This document shows, in pieces, positions 50,001-53,554 of a DNA stretch of 64,000 nucleotides (the first letter of the stretch is position 1; each line of letters starts with the position of its first letter). The DNA comes from Haemaphysalis longicornis. Taxonomy: Eukaryota > Arthropoda > Arachnida > Ixodida > Ixodidae. The translations under genes were made by a program, and so were the position numbers. The notes under the pieces are model-generated. The model saw only the letters and a program-made list of their open reading frames with translations. It was not told where the DNA came from and did not search any database. Location of the stretch: NCBI GenBank assembly GCA_013339765.2, contig CM023449.1:221159555-221223554 (forward strand). Direction: 5' to 3'.

Positions 50001-50108
50001 TTTTTTCTTTCTTTCCAGTATCCACCACAAATGGGTTACGAGTCGGGTACAATTAGACTGAAAGGCATTAATGTCGGCATACGGAAGAGACCGGAGACGA
50101 CTGCATGA
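4922..50108 (+). CDS. Cytochrome P450, CYP3 clan (13 placed exons, N-terminal exon missing)
   Basis: Microsomal heme monooxygenase that would oxidise lipophilic substrates using electrons from NADPH-P450 reductase. Exons: 4922-5019, 5773-5825, 7064-7160, 8125-8241, 12971-13059, 17162-17301, 24352-24467, 28126-28273, 31525-31685, 36816-36907, 43695-43838, 46142-46304, 50019-50108. All junction phases agree, giving about 501 codons; with a roughly 25-residue anchor exon this matches the usual 500-530 residues of CYP3-clan enzymes. Landmarks in order: YWKNQNVPH near the N-terminus, EGTRPSLMVAEP, C-helix WRKIR, TLDVIARCAFGTKLDS, I-helix AGQDTT, K-helix ETLR, FNPDRF, heme loop FGAGPRNCIG, and a C-terminus ending in IRKRPETTA. 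Introns run from 0.75 to 7 kb. The membrane-anchor exon is not recognisable in 1-4921. One net +1 base in the first exon breaks the frame. The CYP3 clan assignment is firm by motif style; no subfamily is claimed. Confidence 0.93.
5020..5772 (+). other. P450 intron (0.75 kb), nothing recognised
   Basis: AT-rich, with GT-AG ends (GTAAAC, ATGCAG). Short open frames on both strands overlap each other and look like chance. Confidence 0.8.
5773..5825 (+). CDS. P450 exon 3: YQKYGR segment
   Basis: Small 53-bp exon between acceptor ACATGCAG and donor TCTGG|GTGAGC. It reads HMCFEDRVRYQKYGRLSG, the stretch before the conserved F(F/Y)EGTRP sequence. The exon starts in phase 0 and ends in phase 2 (GG), completed to Gly by the first G of the next exon. 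No continuous open frame of useful length marks it, so it was found by matching the family pattern between its neighbours. Confidence 0.88.
5826..7063 (+). other. P450 intron with one SINE
   Basis: GT-AG intron. Apart from the SINE at 6555-6799 it is AT-rich, with poly(T) and poly(A) runs and no coding signal. Confidence 0.8.
6555..6799 (+). mobile_element. tRNA-derived SINE (tick Ruka-like), full length
   Basis: The best preserved copy in the window. It has an intact A box (TGGCTCAGTGG) and a consensus B box (GGTTCGATTCC), followed by the shared body and a tail of five AATC units. A perfect 16-bp target duplication, TGATTTCCTTTAACCA, flanks it at 6539-6554 and 6800-6815, so the insertion is recent. 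Confidence 0.93.
7064..7160 (+). CDS. P450 exon 4: EGTRPSLMVAEP / LVKDFN segment
   Basis: Reads FFEGTRPSLMVAEPDLVKQ and then VLVKDFNLLPNRM, the beta-1 and B-helix region of CYP3-clan enzymes. The acceptor is TGTAAAG; the exon starts with the third base of the split Gly codon. The end is unusual: the only donor that keeps the frame with the next exon is ATG|GCAAGT, a GC donor. The alternative GT four bases on (7165-7166) would shift the frame and give an immediate stop after joining. Confidence 0.92.
7161..7166 (+). other. GC splice donor (GC-AG intron 7161-8124)
   Basis: The only in-frame boundary for the exon ending at 7160 is ATG|GCAAGT, matching the extended donor consensus except for GC in place of GT. 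The intron closes with a normal CTTGCAG at 8124. The nearby GT at 7165-7166 breaks the frame. Confidence 0.8.
7161..8124 (+). other. P450 GC-AG intron, nothing else recognised
   Basis: Apart from its GC donor, this 0.96-kb intron shows no repeat or coding element that I can identify. Confidence 0.75.
8125..8241 (+). CDS. P450 exon 5: C-helix WRKIR
   Basis: Exactly 39 codons between CTTGCAG and CGAAAG|GTACTG. It encodes ELDFGDPIFNNMM, then HLWRKIRP (the C-helix WxxxR motif whose Trp and Arg contact a heme propionate), then SSPAFTTGKLRK. Both ends are phase 0. The sequence is intact and shows no sign of relaxed selection. Confidence 0.94.
9471..10455. mobile_element. Possible inverted-repeat DNA transposon relic with CCTTGAAA reiterations
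   Basis: Ends are CAGGGTTTGGACAGG on the left and CCTGTTCGAACCCTG on the right, a 15-bp inverted repeat with two mismatches. Both ends are followed inward by CCTTGAAA/CCTCGAA reiterations. No transposase and no clear target duplication are seen, so the family is uncertain (hAT-like ends by appearance). Confidence 0.5.
10197..10240. repeat. (ATT)n microsatellite
   Basis: About 44 bases of TAA/ATT triplets, inside the possible DNA element at 9471-10455. Confidence 0.9.
11120..11860. repeat. Four spaced copies of a CTGGCCAAT...TGGGTATGT motif
   Basis: Variants of CACTGGCCAATCCCTTGAGTGGGTATGT start near 11127, 11236, 11608 and 11815. Two of them are followed by a (T)ATGTTGACRTC(G/A)CAGC-like stretch. 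The LINE tail relic lies between the second and third copies. No known repeat family is recognised. Confidence 0.55.
11300..11705 (-). pseudogene. Non-LTR retrotransposon 3' end relic
   Basis: On the minus strand, broken frames read FEQWRAPLASPDLDIQFN and then SQARTASRSQGIPD and a stop, followed by a CT-rich tail. This resembles the C-terminal end of tick LINE ORF2 proteins (EQWEA.L.S.D...Q..L...A..AA...G.PD). It is frameshifted and only the 3' end remains. Confidence 0.5.
12572..12822 (-). mobile_element. tRNA-derived SINE, antisense copy
   Basis: Reverse complement of the 2668 and 6555 SINEs: the TTGATTGATTGGT tail is at the low end and the GAGCCGCCGCGGC head at the high end. The B box is decayed (GGTTGAATTCC). 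A short imperfect duplication (TCAC..TATATAG) flanks it. It ends about 150 bases before a P450 exon. Confidence 0.85.
12971..13059 (+). CDS. P450 exon 6: D-helix region
   Basis: Between TTGCACGCAG and AAGCA|GTGAGC. It reads MHPLIQDCVKATCEHLEAA and AEKDEDVDMKQ, matching the family region after KLRKM with the acidic D(E/V)DMKQ stretch that precedes FYG. It starts in phase 0 and ends in phase 2, and the split codon CA|G gives Gln with the next exon. The intron before it is 4.7 kb and holds LINE and SINE debris. Confidence 0.92.
13060..17161 (+). other. P450 intron (4.1 kb), no gene supported
   Basis: GT-AG intron. It holds poly(A) runs, a small TGTCTATTTATG reiteration near 15361-15420 and two short stretches (near 14150 and 16800) sharing GGGAATTTT/CCTAGAAAACTTGGG-like words, also seen at 45760-45820. 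These look like unclassified transposon debris. Confidence 0.65.
17162..17301 (+). CDS. P450 exon 7: TLDVIARCAFGTKLDS
   Basis: Reads FYGHYTLDVIARCAFGTK then LDSYSDKTSQFVAAVEGAF and KFTYRQILS, a hallmark E-helix block of CYP3-clan enzymes. The acceptor is TTTCCAG|G; the donor is TCAC|GTACGT, leaving one base (phase 1) that joins TG of the next exon to give Leu. The following 7-kb intron contains a whole LINE. Confidence 0.94.
17940..18923 (+). pseudogene. LINE ORF1 (gag-like nucleic-acid binding protein), frameshifted
   Basis: The first 193 codons (17940-18521) are open and include YIPNPRRCYKCQRYGHVSLS and a CCHC knuckle starting at residue 160. A one-base shift near 18490 then moves the frame to EHLAANC and CVNCKGNHAAYSRAC, giving a second and third knuckle, followed by a basic KKKK stretch. 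A further frame (18663-18923) holds a Pro/Ala/Ser-rich tail with a stop. ORF1 proteins of this kind coat LINE RNA and act as chaperones. At least two frameshifts make it non-functional. Confidence 0.82.
19050..21339 (+). pseudogene. LINE ORF2 endonuclease domain, interrupted by a foldback element
   Basis: Upstream of the insert the frame gives IAFIGHWNCRGLLNNLND and a VCVQE motif (the catalytic Glu). Downstream it gives VGDFNGHSTFWGS and SDHLP at 21070-21084 (the catalytic Asp-His pair of APE-type endonucleases). Removing 19405-20839 plus one TA joins PEPFLI to VGDFN in frame. Other frameshifts lie in the first part. The domain would nick target DNA to prime reverse transcription. Confidence 0.82.
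19405..20839. mobile_element. 1.4-kb foldback element, TA target (Tc1/mariner-pogo-like ends)
   Basis: Ends CAGTTAAACCTCGATGTAACG and its inverse at 20839, bounded by TA at 19403-19404 and 20840-20841. The arms are long: the left from 19405 to about 20075 and the right from about 20360 to 20839 are largely complementary (for example AACGTGGGCGAAATTTTTA, and GCCGCTTAC with ATCAAATATCCT). The centre has (GCC)n and poly(T). No transposase frame is present. It sits inside the LINE endonuclease and its removal restores that frame. Confidence 0.9.
21767..22500 (+). pseudogene. LINE ORF2 reverse transcriptase domain, frameshifted
   Basis: Three short frames in a row: AAPGPDDIHYEML and YRPIALTSCLAKLL (RT motifs 1-2), then LFDLEKAYDTTW and GVPQGCILS (motifs A and B), then YVDDLQIA with YVDD at 22453-22464 (motif C, catalytic aspartates). 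Frameshifts at about 22035 and 22415 separate them, so no continuous enzyme can be made. Confidence 0.88.
23139..24170 (+). pseudogene. LINE ORF2 C-terminal part: RNase H and Cys/His domain
   Basis: The longest open frame in the window, 343 codons. RNase H motifs: YTDGSK (first Asp), FTAESCAI (Glu), STDSLSAI (Asp) and CWVPSHVGINGNERAD (His and Asp). It is followed by a C-x2-C...H-x4-C region (CEECDQELTVNHMLLSC) typical of the tail of these ORF2 proteins. It lacks the RT and endonuclease upstream in frame, so it is the intact end of a dead ORF2, not a host gene. The first ATG is not a real start. Confidence 0.88.
24352..24467 (+). CDS. P450 exon 8: F/G-helix region
   Basis: The acceptor TTTTTCCCTCACAG is followed by TG CTG TTC; the donor is CAGCAG|GTTTGT. 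It reads LLFPGLLKALRINA then SDVRYRFFRDLFQ and RIMAERKEKQQ. This F-G region covers the substrate-access channel and is the least conserved part of the family, yet the length and phase fit exactly between the flanking exons. Confidence 0.92.
26105..26315 (-). pseudogene. Possible second THAP exon, degraded
   Basis: The acceptor CTTCTTTTTAG|G on the minus strand leads into DQIDSEERRQAWLLPW, then VCTDCFRRQK. After FYRFP a THAP domain should continue with ..ERR..W.AA.RR and a CxxH pair; here ERRQAW fits, but the CxxH His reads Cys (VCTDCF), and RRFEP lies in the neighbouring frame. This suggests a decayed exon with a frameshift. Join and boundaries are inference. Confidence 0.35.
26324..26677. 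repeat. Imperfect tandem duplication beside the THAP exon
   Basis: Units at 26324-26433 and 26576-26677 share AAGTT(T/C)CACATG, GTGTGGTG(G)AAAA(T/G)TTGTG, GCGGCGATCA(G/A)ATAT and end AAGCCT, with an offset of about 250 bases. Identity is high enough to see by eye but gapped. Confidence 0.65.
26744..26820 (-). CDS. Possible first exon of an antisense THAP-domain gene
   Basis: From ATG at 26820 the minus strand reads MPTTCAAFRCNS, then ECRKGNGVGFYRFP. A start MP-x2-C-x4-C and the FYRFP sequence are typical of THAP zinc-finger domains (C2CH, DNA binding), which usually begin at residue 1. The proposed donor CC|GTCGAC (phase 2) joins the exon at 26315. The frame stays open past the donor to 26623, so an unspliced read-through form is possible. 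It is nested antisense in the P450 intron. It could also be a transposon-derived THAP fragment (P-element transposases carry this domain). Confidence 0.6.
26960..26971. promoter_or_regulatory. NRF1-type palindrome upstream of the THAP start
   Basis: TGCGCATGCGCA is a perfect palindrome identical to the consensus bound by NRF1/Ewg-family factors. It lies 140 bases upstream of the antisense THAP ATG in a GC-rich patch, a typical promoter-proximal position. It supports transcription in this intron, but binding is inferred. Confidence 0.5.
27355..27772. mobile_element. MITE with GTGTCTAGAGTGCC inverted ends
   Basis: A 23-bp inverted repeat, GTGTCTAGAGTGCCGTCCGA on the left and its complement ending CTCTAGACAC on the right. 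The interior has a TAACATAACGTGACC-rich strand and a tRNA-like patch. No target duplication is obvious and there is no protein coding. Confidence 0.75.
27598..27668 (-). other. tRNA-like segment inside the MITE
   Basis: The minus strand contains GTGTAGAGGAC (A-box like) and, 30 bases on, GGTGGTTCGAGACC (B-box like). A proper acceptor stem was not found, so this is a tRNA-related promoter or relic, not a called tRNA gene. The sister element at 28531 has a weaker version near 28915-28980. Confidence 0.4.
28126..28273 (+). CDS. P450 exon 9: HEDFLQLMLEA segment
   Basis: Starts after CCCCGCTTTAG with CGG CAC GAA GAC. It encodes RHEDFLQLMLEAHEGR, then a polar linker with GDTTADAESKLFDIG and SEAKSAAVKMSPSSG. 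The donor is G|GTAAGTG in phase 1. The D(F)LQLMLEA stretch is the conserved lead-in to the I-helix; the variable acidic linker is normal for CYP3-clan proteins. Confidence 0.93.
28531..29099. mobile_element. Second GTGTCTA MITE, relative of 27355-27772
   Basis: Left end GTGTCTAATCTCGCAGCAGC and right end ...GGGGTAATAGACAC form an imperfect inverted repeat. Like its neighbour it has a head rich in TAACATAACATAACCTCACC, then A-rich sequence and a tRNA-like patch. The two copies flank the P450 exon at 28126-28273. Confidence 0.6.
30875..31440. mobile_element. pogo-like MITE, CAGTCGAAGCTCG ends
   Basis: Left CAGTCGAAGCTCGTTCA, right TTGACGAGCTTTTACTG; TA precedes the left end, while TG follows the right (one base changed). 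The interior repeats TTCGAA/TTTGAA words near both ends. No transposase is seen. Confidence 0.75.
31525..31685 (+). CDS. P450 exon 10: I-helix with AGQDTT
   Basis: Begins CA CTG ACA after TTCTTGCAG, completing Ala from the previous phase-1 base, and ends ACTCAC|GTGAGT in phase 0. It encodes LTEDEALAQCVVFFLAGQDT and continues TSSTLACAAYLLALNPDAQ. The AGQDTT at 31572-31589 is the oxygen-activation motif (A/G)GX(D/E)T(T/S), with acid and Thr both present. Catalytic competence of this region is intact. Confidence 0.96.
32560..33400 (-). repeat. GC-rich block, possibly antisense LTR-type repeats
   Basis: Much more GC-rich than the surrounding intron. Two modules each show, on the minus strand, an AATAAACG poly(A)-like word (near 32660 and 33010) followed by GTGTTC-like sequence, as in retrotransposon LTRs. 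No coding domain, primer site or clear ends were recognised. Confidence 0.35.
34086..34805 (-). pseudogene. pogo-like transposase N-terminal HTH relic
   Basis: 34805-34647 reads KLDAVEYAVQHGNRATGRHF and then AMNQEQRAFRGPKTG, the Brinker/pogo-type helix-turn-helix. A frameshift near 34655 leads to VEEEVLEYAQDLRKAGC and VISHEIVRTHARQ, the start of the second (CENP-B type) HTH. A (Q)8 run from a TTG microsatellite follows, and the frame region ends with an acidic ASSDSDEG tail and stop near 34086. No DDE triad is present. Confidence 0.8.
34410..34432. repeat. (TTG)n microsatellite
   Basis: Seven to eight TTG units after a poly(T) run, inside the pogo-like relic. Confidence 0.85.
35790..35975 (-). 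mobile_element. SINE fragment, antisense, 5'-truncated
   Basis: Reverse complement of the SINE family: the TTGATTGATTGATTG tail is at the low end, then GGCGCGCCGTAGTGGAGGGC and GCGGCCGCCGCGGCTGGGA. The tRNA-like A-box head is missing, so it is 5' truncated or interrupted near 35975. Confidence 0.8.
36816..36907 (+). CDS. P450 exon 11: K-helix ETLR
   Basis: Between TTTTACTTCAG and CCAAG|GTAACG. It reads GPEPGLDVVLKLKYLHCVV then SETLRMFPAVPR. The invariant ExxR of the K-helix (Glu codon 36876-36878, Arg codon 36885-36887) is present. It ends in phase 2, and AG|A makes Arg with the next exon 6.8 kb downstream. The sequence is clean, with no defects. Confidence 0.95.
37974..38351 (-). pseudogene. 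PLE GIY-YIG endonuclease domain
   Basis: Reads GVVYSIPLPCGRTCVGQTVR, then CINARLREHELSLKG and HCAKCSQCKPNF. The VVYSIPL and (T)CVGQT parts correspond to the GIY and YIG halves; Arg (INARLREH) and a following Cys/His cluster fit PLE endonucleases, which nick the target. It is joined to the RT by a frameshifted, unreadable stretch (38352-38741). Confidence 0.85.
38742..39115 (-). pseudogene. PLE reverse transcriptase, second part with YVDD
   Basis: Reads NSLVICRDGVVYTQKSGVCTG (here 38742-39115), then VAPILSDILLAKADRSLE (RT motif B) and KVFRYVDDYLVIF with YVDD at 38946-38957 (motif C). It continues GLGLSFMIE and NGIQYLDLYL. It is the direct continuation of the first part once the insert is removed. 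The frame is lost after about 38742. Confidence 0.9.
39120..41361. mobile_element. 2.2-kb TTAA-target element (piggyBac-like ends) inside the PLE
   Basis: Ends GGGGGGACGCGGCTTTCAA and inverse TTGAAAGCCACGTCCCCCC, flanked by TTAA at 39116-39119 and 41362-41365. TTAA duplication plus C/G-rich ends is the piggyBac pattern. Removing it with one TTAA fuses FTFYL to NSLVICRD in the PLE. The inside has only unassigned short frames (for example 39500-39787, 40688-40978), so it is non-autonomous or decayed. Confidence 0.88.
41366..42142 (-). pseudogene. PLE reverse transcriptase, first part
   Basis: Open for 259 codons of host-element sequence. It includes LQLGPKFCFQPQLSPVGKVA, KEGSFVVLPEALF, FYTAKTHKSRIPFRVI (the PKTHK/PFR region of PLE RTs), and HCSAISIDVGDLFYPLPH (RT motif A, the catalytic Asp in SIDVGDLF). 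It runs to FTFYL and is then cut by the TTAA element; the frame continues about 100 bases into the insert before a stop. Confidence 0.87.
42245..42442 (-). pseudogene. PLE N-terminal coding fragment
   Basis: The minus strand reads KLLRSEWGRQERFYRDCLW and then WIRVANQHTEAF. Position and basic/aromatic composition fit the region before the RT of Penelope-like proteins; it is out of frame with the LGPKF segment that follows at 42142, implying a frameshift between 42245 and 42142. Confidence 0.5.
42915..42968. repeat. 24-bp-arm hairpin
   Basis: Arms 42915-42938 and 42945-42968 are complementary except for one base, with a 6-base loop GCGTGG. The core words are TTTGCGCAACTTTTG and its inverse. 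Degenerate GACGAGGTGAC reiterations follow. Confidence 0.9.
43695..43838 (+). CDS. P450 exon 12: PERF-region FNPDR
   Basis: Between CTATTTCAG and CCAGACAG|GTAGGA. It reads TQRITSTDYVLGDTGVKVPK, then GATLVIPIFAMHHDPEYFPE and PQLFNPDR. The FNPDR(F) end is the PERF-motif region that pairs with ExxR to form the ERR triad. Phase 2 at the end joins G TTC of the next exon, giving DRF. Confidence 0.95.
43994..44179. mobile_element. 186-bp pogo-like MITE
   Basis: Ends CAGTGAAACCTCGTTAC and inverse GTAACGAGGTTTTACTG, with TA on both sides. The interior consists almost wholly of GTGTCTCTTGTAAC reiterations in both orientations. Confidence 0.9.
45450..45530. mobile_element. Penelope terminal-repeat relic
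   Basis: Contains GGGCGAGTTGGTG, also found at 57744 in the Penelope-end foldback, and downstream AAGGCAGCGTCCGTCCTGT, similar to the GGACAGCGCTG words of that element. It is short and lacks coding sequence. Confidence 0.45.
46142..46304 (+). CDS. P450 exon 13: heme-binding loop
   Basis: Between GTGCCCACAG and ACACAG|GTACGT. It holds YLPFGAGPRNCIGMRLAL, a perfect FxxGxRxCxG signature (46191-46220) whose Cys codon (46212-46214) supplies the axial thiolate ligand. It continues QSIKLCLLHSVHRVQFVRTE, the L-helix and beta-3 region. It ends in phase 0. Confidence 0.97.
46541..46616. mobile_element. Single end of a pogo-like MITE
   Basis: CAGTAAAACCTCAGTGTAAA after TA, followed by inverted TTCACTACACTGAAGTTCA. 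No partner end is found nearby. Confidence 0.5.
46658..47223. mobile_element. hAT-like MITE with 8-bp target duplication
   Basis: Ends TAGGGTTACAACC and inverse GGTGGCAACCCTA. Flanks TGCACACG (46650-46657) and TGCACACA (47224-47231) form an 8-bp duplication with one change. The interior carries a 24-base poly(G) run and ACCGGCC reiterations. No transposase is present. Confidence 0.82.
46703..46726. repeat. Poly(G) run of 24
   Basis: Twenty-four consecutive G followed by AGGGAGGG, inside the hAT-like MITE. Its true length is hard to sequence and may be wrong in the assembly. Confidence 0.9.
48584..49800. mobile_element. Outer pogo-like element, left end and continuation
   Basis: Begins CAGTCTAATCCCACTACAAT after TA (48582-48583) and runs to CTTCAACGAAA, where the inner copy is inserted. 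After the inner copy it resumes with TTTCCAATTCCCCGTCAGC, which matches the same internal position of the inner copy. No right end is seen beyond about 49800. Confidence 0.75.
48642..49731. mobile_element. Inner pogo-like element, same family, 1.09 kb
   Basis: Ends CAGTCTAATCCCGCTACAACG and inverse CGTTGTAGCGGGATTCGACTG, bounded by TA at 48640-48641 and 49732-49733. No transposase frame is recognised. Confidence 0.87.
50019..50108 (+). CDS. P450 last exon and stop
   Basis: Acceptor CTTTCTTTCCAG, then YPPQMGYESGTIRLKGINVG and IRKRPETTA and TGA at 50106-50108. The G..S..I.LGIRKR style ending is the family's usual C-terminus. An AATAAA follows about 300 bases downstream. Confidence 0.95.
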   Translation, partial: YPPQMGYESGTIRLKGINVGIRKRPETTA

Positions 50109-50425
50109 TGTTAATGCCTGTGGAGACATCTCACAATTTTTTCTACAACACATCTGGCACAGTAGACGTAGTAGGAGCTCTTTGCTCTCAAGAAACCCAC
50201 CGCCGGATCTGTTGCGAGACAAAACACGCTTGTTAACAGTTTGTGTGCCCTTTTGCACATGGTTGTGAACATTTTTGACCTGCAAAGCTTTTGCAATGTT
50301 GTGCAACGTACCGAGTGACTTATACAGTGTCCTGGACTGCTGCGCTGCGATTCCACTGTGCAAATTTTCTGCATATGTGCTTGCTCAGGTATCAAAAAAT
50401 CGCTAATAAATTTGTTCTTTGTTTT
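50109..50425 (+). other. P450 3' UTR with poly(A) signal
   Basis: Sequence after the stop codon. AATAAA at 50405-50410 is followed by T/GT-rich sequence (TGTTGTTTTTATTTG), as expected of a cleavage region, so a 3' UTR of about 300-320 bases is inferred. Confidence 0.7.
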
Positions 50426-50796
50426 GTACAGCTGTGTTGTTTTTATTTGTTTCTGGAAACCAGAAGTGCAGGTTGTATCACAGTTTTTTTTTTTGTCTTC
50501 TCCCATCGGAGCTTTTAGCAGGATTTTTCTCTTGTGTATGATTGGTCACCTTCCCCCCTACTTTTTTTTTTTTTTTTTTGCCGTAAGTGTAACCAATGCA
50601 TTATGAGAAAAGTTAAAGTTGAAACTTTGTAGAAAAACTAGGGCAATGGCAGTAATACCACTTGACATAAATGGCTAGGGCAAGGGGGAGAATGCGGGGT
50701 AATAGTTTAATTGCAGTCTGTGAGCAGCCCAAAATTCTCTCAGAGGACCTTGAGTGATAAAAGCTGCAAACTTCATATTAAATAATAGGTAGTTTA

Positions 50797-51698
50797 TAGG
50801 GATGGGCGAATATAGATTTTGAGGTTCGAAGCGAATTCGAAGCGAATAGTGATTTGGTCGAATAATTTCGAATCGAATAGTTCGAATAGTACACATTGCA
50901 AATCACAAAGACAAATGAGCAACTTGTGACCTGACTAATGTACACATTTTTTTCTAATAATTAGAACTCACGTAGGCACAGCATTGTGTAAAACTATTAC
51001 CAGTTGAACATTTATTGCAAAATCTTACACTACACACAGCCTTCCTTTGCTGTATTCACAAGTTTTCATGAAGAAATGCCTGTTGCGCCACATGCTCTAG
51101 GTGCAGCAGTTTCCGCCGGCTGCTCATTCACAAGTTTAAGCGCCGCCTAGAAACTCGCAGAGTTAAGCTTCGTTAAAAAAAGAAGTATTGTAGCCACTAG
51201 TATCCTCGGCCGTAGCCAAGCAAAGCGCAAGTGCTCCATGCGCAAGTGGCTGGCCGCCATTTTGAATAGGCTCGCTTAGTGCGGCGTACTGCCGCGCTGT
51301 GCGAGCCTATTCAAAATGGCGGCATGCCTATTCAAAATGGCGGCCTGTACAAGTCTGCTGGCTTGGTGCCGCGATGTTCGGAGCGGTGTCGTTTCAGTGC
51401 CGCCTTTTTTTTTTTAACCTAAAGTGTGCTGGCGGCCGAGAGCTTCGTCGAACCTCTAGGCAAGGCAGCAACTCGGCAGTGCCGGCACTGATAATAGAAA
51501 TGTCCGCGTCGGTGGGTCTTGAGCCAAGCCTGGGGTAACTCTCGGAAAGCTTGACCGAAAAGCTTGGCTTTCAGCTGCCTATTCGGGAGCATCGAATAAT
51601 TCGAAAATATCGAATACCTGCATTCGGATCGAAGCGAATAAAGAATAGAGAGCTATTCGATCGAATATTCGACAATACCGAATATTCGCCCATCCCTA
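50797..51698. mobile_element. hAT-like MITE with perfect 8-bp target duplication
   Basis: Ends TAGGGATGGGCGAATAT and inverse ATATTCGCCCATCCCTA, flanked by GTAGTTTA at 50789-50796 and 51699-51706. The sub-terminal parts are reiterated TCGAAT/ATTCGAA words. Near 51250-51345 the interior has a hairpin of GAGCCTATTCAAAATGGCGG units. No transposase is present. Confidence 0.93.
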
Positions 51699-52129
51699 GT
51701 AGTTTACATGCCCAAAAATGAGAGAATAGGAAGATCTCACTATCCAGAAGTAAGGATGTTGATCTTGCACCTTGCTTTGGATCTCAGTGTCACCCAAAAT
51801 CACTGGCTGGTGTTGAGGTCGAAAGCTGTAACAGGGATGAGAGATTGCGGTAAGTTGGAGAGAACGGTAACGCCACCAGCACTGCGTTGTGCTGACACTG
51901 TTTTCATGTACCAGCCTTTCATGAAGGCTGAAGGAACTTTTGTGGTATTGAAATATAAGGACTTTACCGTTTACCTTTAAAAAGAGGAAGCACATTACTT
52001 GCTGATCAGCATGAAACCTTTGGTTTCCTACCTCTGAGCTTCAAGTGGCAGGCCACCGTGGTTGCACCAGAAATTGATGCTTGAAGGCATTTTTCTGTTC
52101 AAAGGCTTGAGTGTCCCTTGCCTCAAGAC

Positions 52130-52570
52130 AGTTGAGCGAAGCCTACTCTGGGGTAAAGCCAGTTAGCTAGCACCATCTGGTCTGGTCTCCAAGCTCTCCT
52201 GTAAATACTCTACATTTGTTGATAGCTGGATGTGATTACGGCCTAGCATCGATGAGGACTTACCAGCTCTCGAGCAACAAGATCACCACCCAGGCCTGTT
52301 GCATTTTAATTCGACGGATATACAGAAATTCCTGTTGCATTTTAACTCAACGGATATACCCCACCACAGTCATGCCATACTCTCCTCCCCACCCCTTGAG
52401 CAGTGGGTGTCTGCGCTGACCAGTTCGGCGCCGGAGTGTCAACTCGTCCTGGTGCAACGAGCTTCACGGATGCAGCGCAGGCCGGCGGCCTTCTGGACAC
52501 AGGAGGCTGACCACACTGTAGTTCCCCCTACTCATTCAATAAAGAACGTTTTTCACCACCACTACTTCCT
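52130..52570 (+). mobile_element. Possible LTR retrotransposon fragment
   Basis: Contains CTCTCCTGTAAATACTCTAC and, near its end, CAATAAAGAACGTTTTTCACC, the promoter/poly(A) layout of arthropod LTRs. Ends and coding regions were not found. Confidence 0.3.
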
Positions 52571-53498
52571 ACTGCTGGGACAGTTAACTATTCAGCATTC
52601 GATCTCGCATTCTAGACTAAAGTTTTTCCTGAACATGTGTAATCGATTCCATTTCGAAATTTCTGGAAGCCTACACGGCCTACACACATATAGTGTGCCA
52701 GGCACCTGAAAAGAATACAGAATTGTTCGCTCTTTAAAGCTTGGATCGCTTGCTTATCCAGGCTGTTAAAGAGGATCCACACGAACCCACTTTCGTTTTA
52801 TGGGCTTGTTTTTTCTCCGCACACGCTTACACTTGATCGCCGGCGCACAAGATATAAACAAACCTCTCGGTTGAGAGTTAGTGTCTCCACTGTTTGCTTT
52901 TCTGCTTCGACCCCAGGAAAAGGAAAGTGCCAAGCGAAGATGGCGAGAGGAAAGTCAGAACTAAGCAAACGCCAGCTCTCAAGATGACGTTGATTTAGCT
53001 GCGGTATGACTTCCCCATGGAGAAAAGTGAAAGCACGCTGCCGTCGTTCGCAGCAGGGAATCCTGGTGAATTAAGACCTGTACTATAACTCAAGTATTTA
53101 GTGGGTTTGGGTTTAAATTCACTAGAGCGATCGTGATCCTAGCTCTTGTTTGGTGCAGTCGATGCCATGCATGCACCCGTTTGCATGGGAGGATCTCAAT
53201 CGTGTCCGCAGTGTCCGGGGCATGCATGGCGGCTATGTAAACACGATGCTGGCTGTCCTCAAAAGCGTCTTATCAAGATGCTTACGGGCACAAATTTCCA
53301 CACTGACTTAACATTTTTGGTGCAGCTTTTGTTTATACATCATGTTATTGAATCGCTCGAGTTTGTGCCAACCTGCACGAGGGCTTTGTTTGCACTAGGG
53401 CTTCGTTTTAGTTAATTTGCTTATTTTTGTGCCGGCTTTTACAGGGTACACCTTCGATGTGAGGATGTGAGAGTGCCGAATCTCAGAGAATGCACTAG

Positions 53499-53554
53499 AT
53501 TATCTATCTATCTATCTATCTATATATCTATCTATTATATATCTATCTATATAG
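53499..53554. repeat. (TATC)n microsatellite
   Basis: About 56 bases of TATC/TATA units, slightly interrupted. Confidence 0.92.

Larger units (their letters stand above)
46305..50018 (+). other. Last P450 intron (3.7 kb) with DNA transposons
   Basis: GT-AG intron holding a CAGTAAAACC relic at 46541, an hAT-like MITE at 46658-47223, and a nested pair of pogo-like elements from 48584. The stretch 47230-48580 has no coding signal that I can support. Confidence 0.75.
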
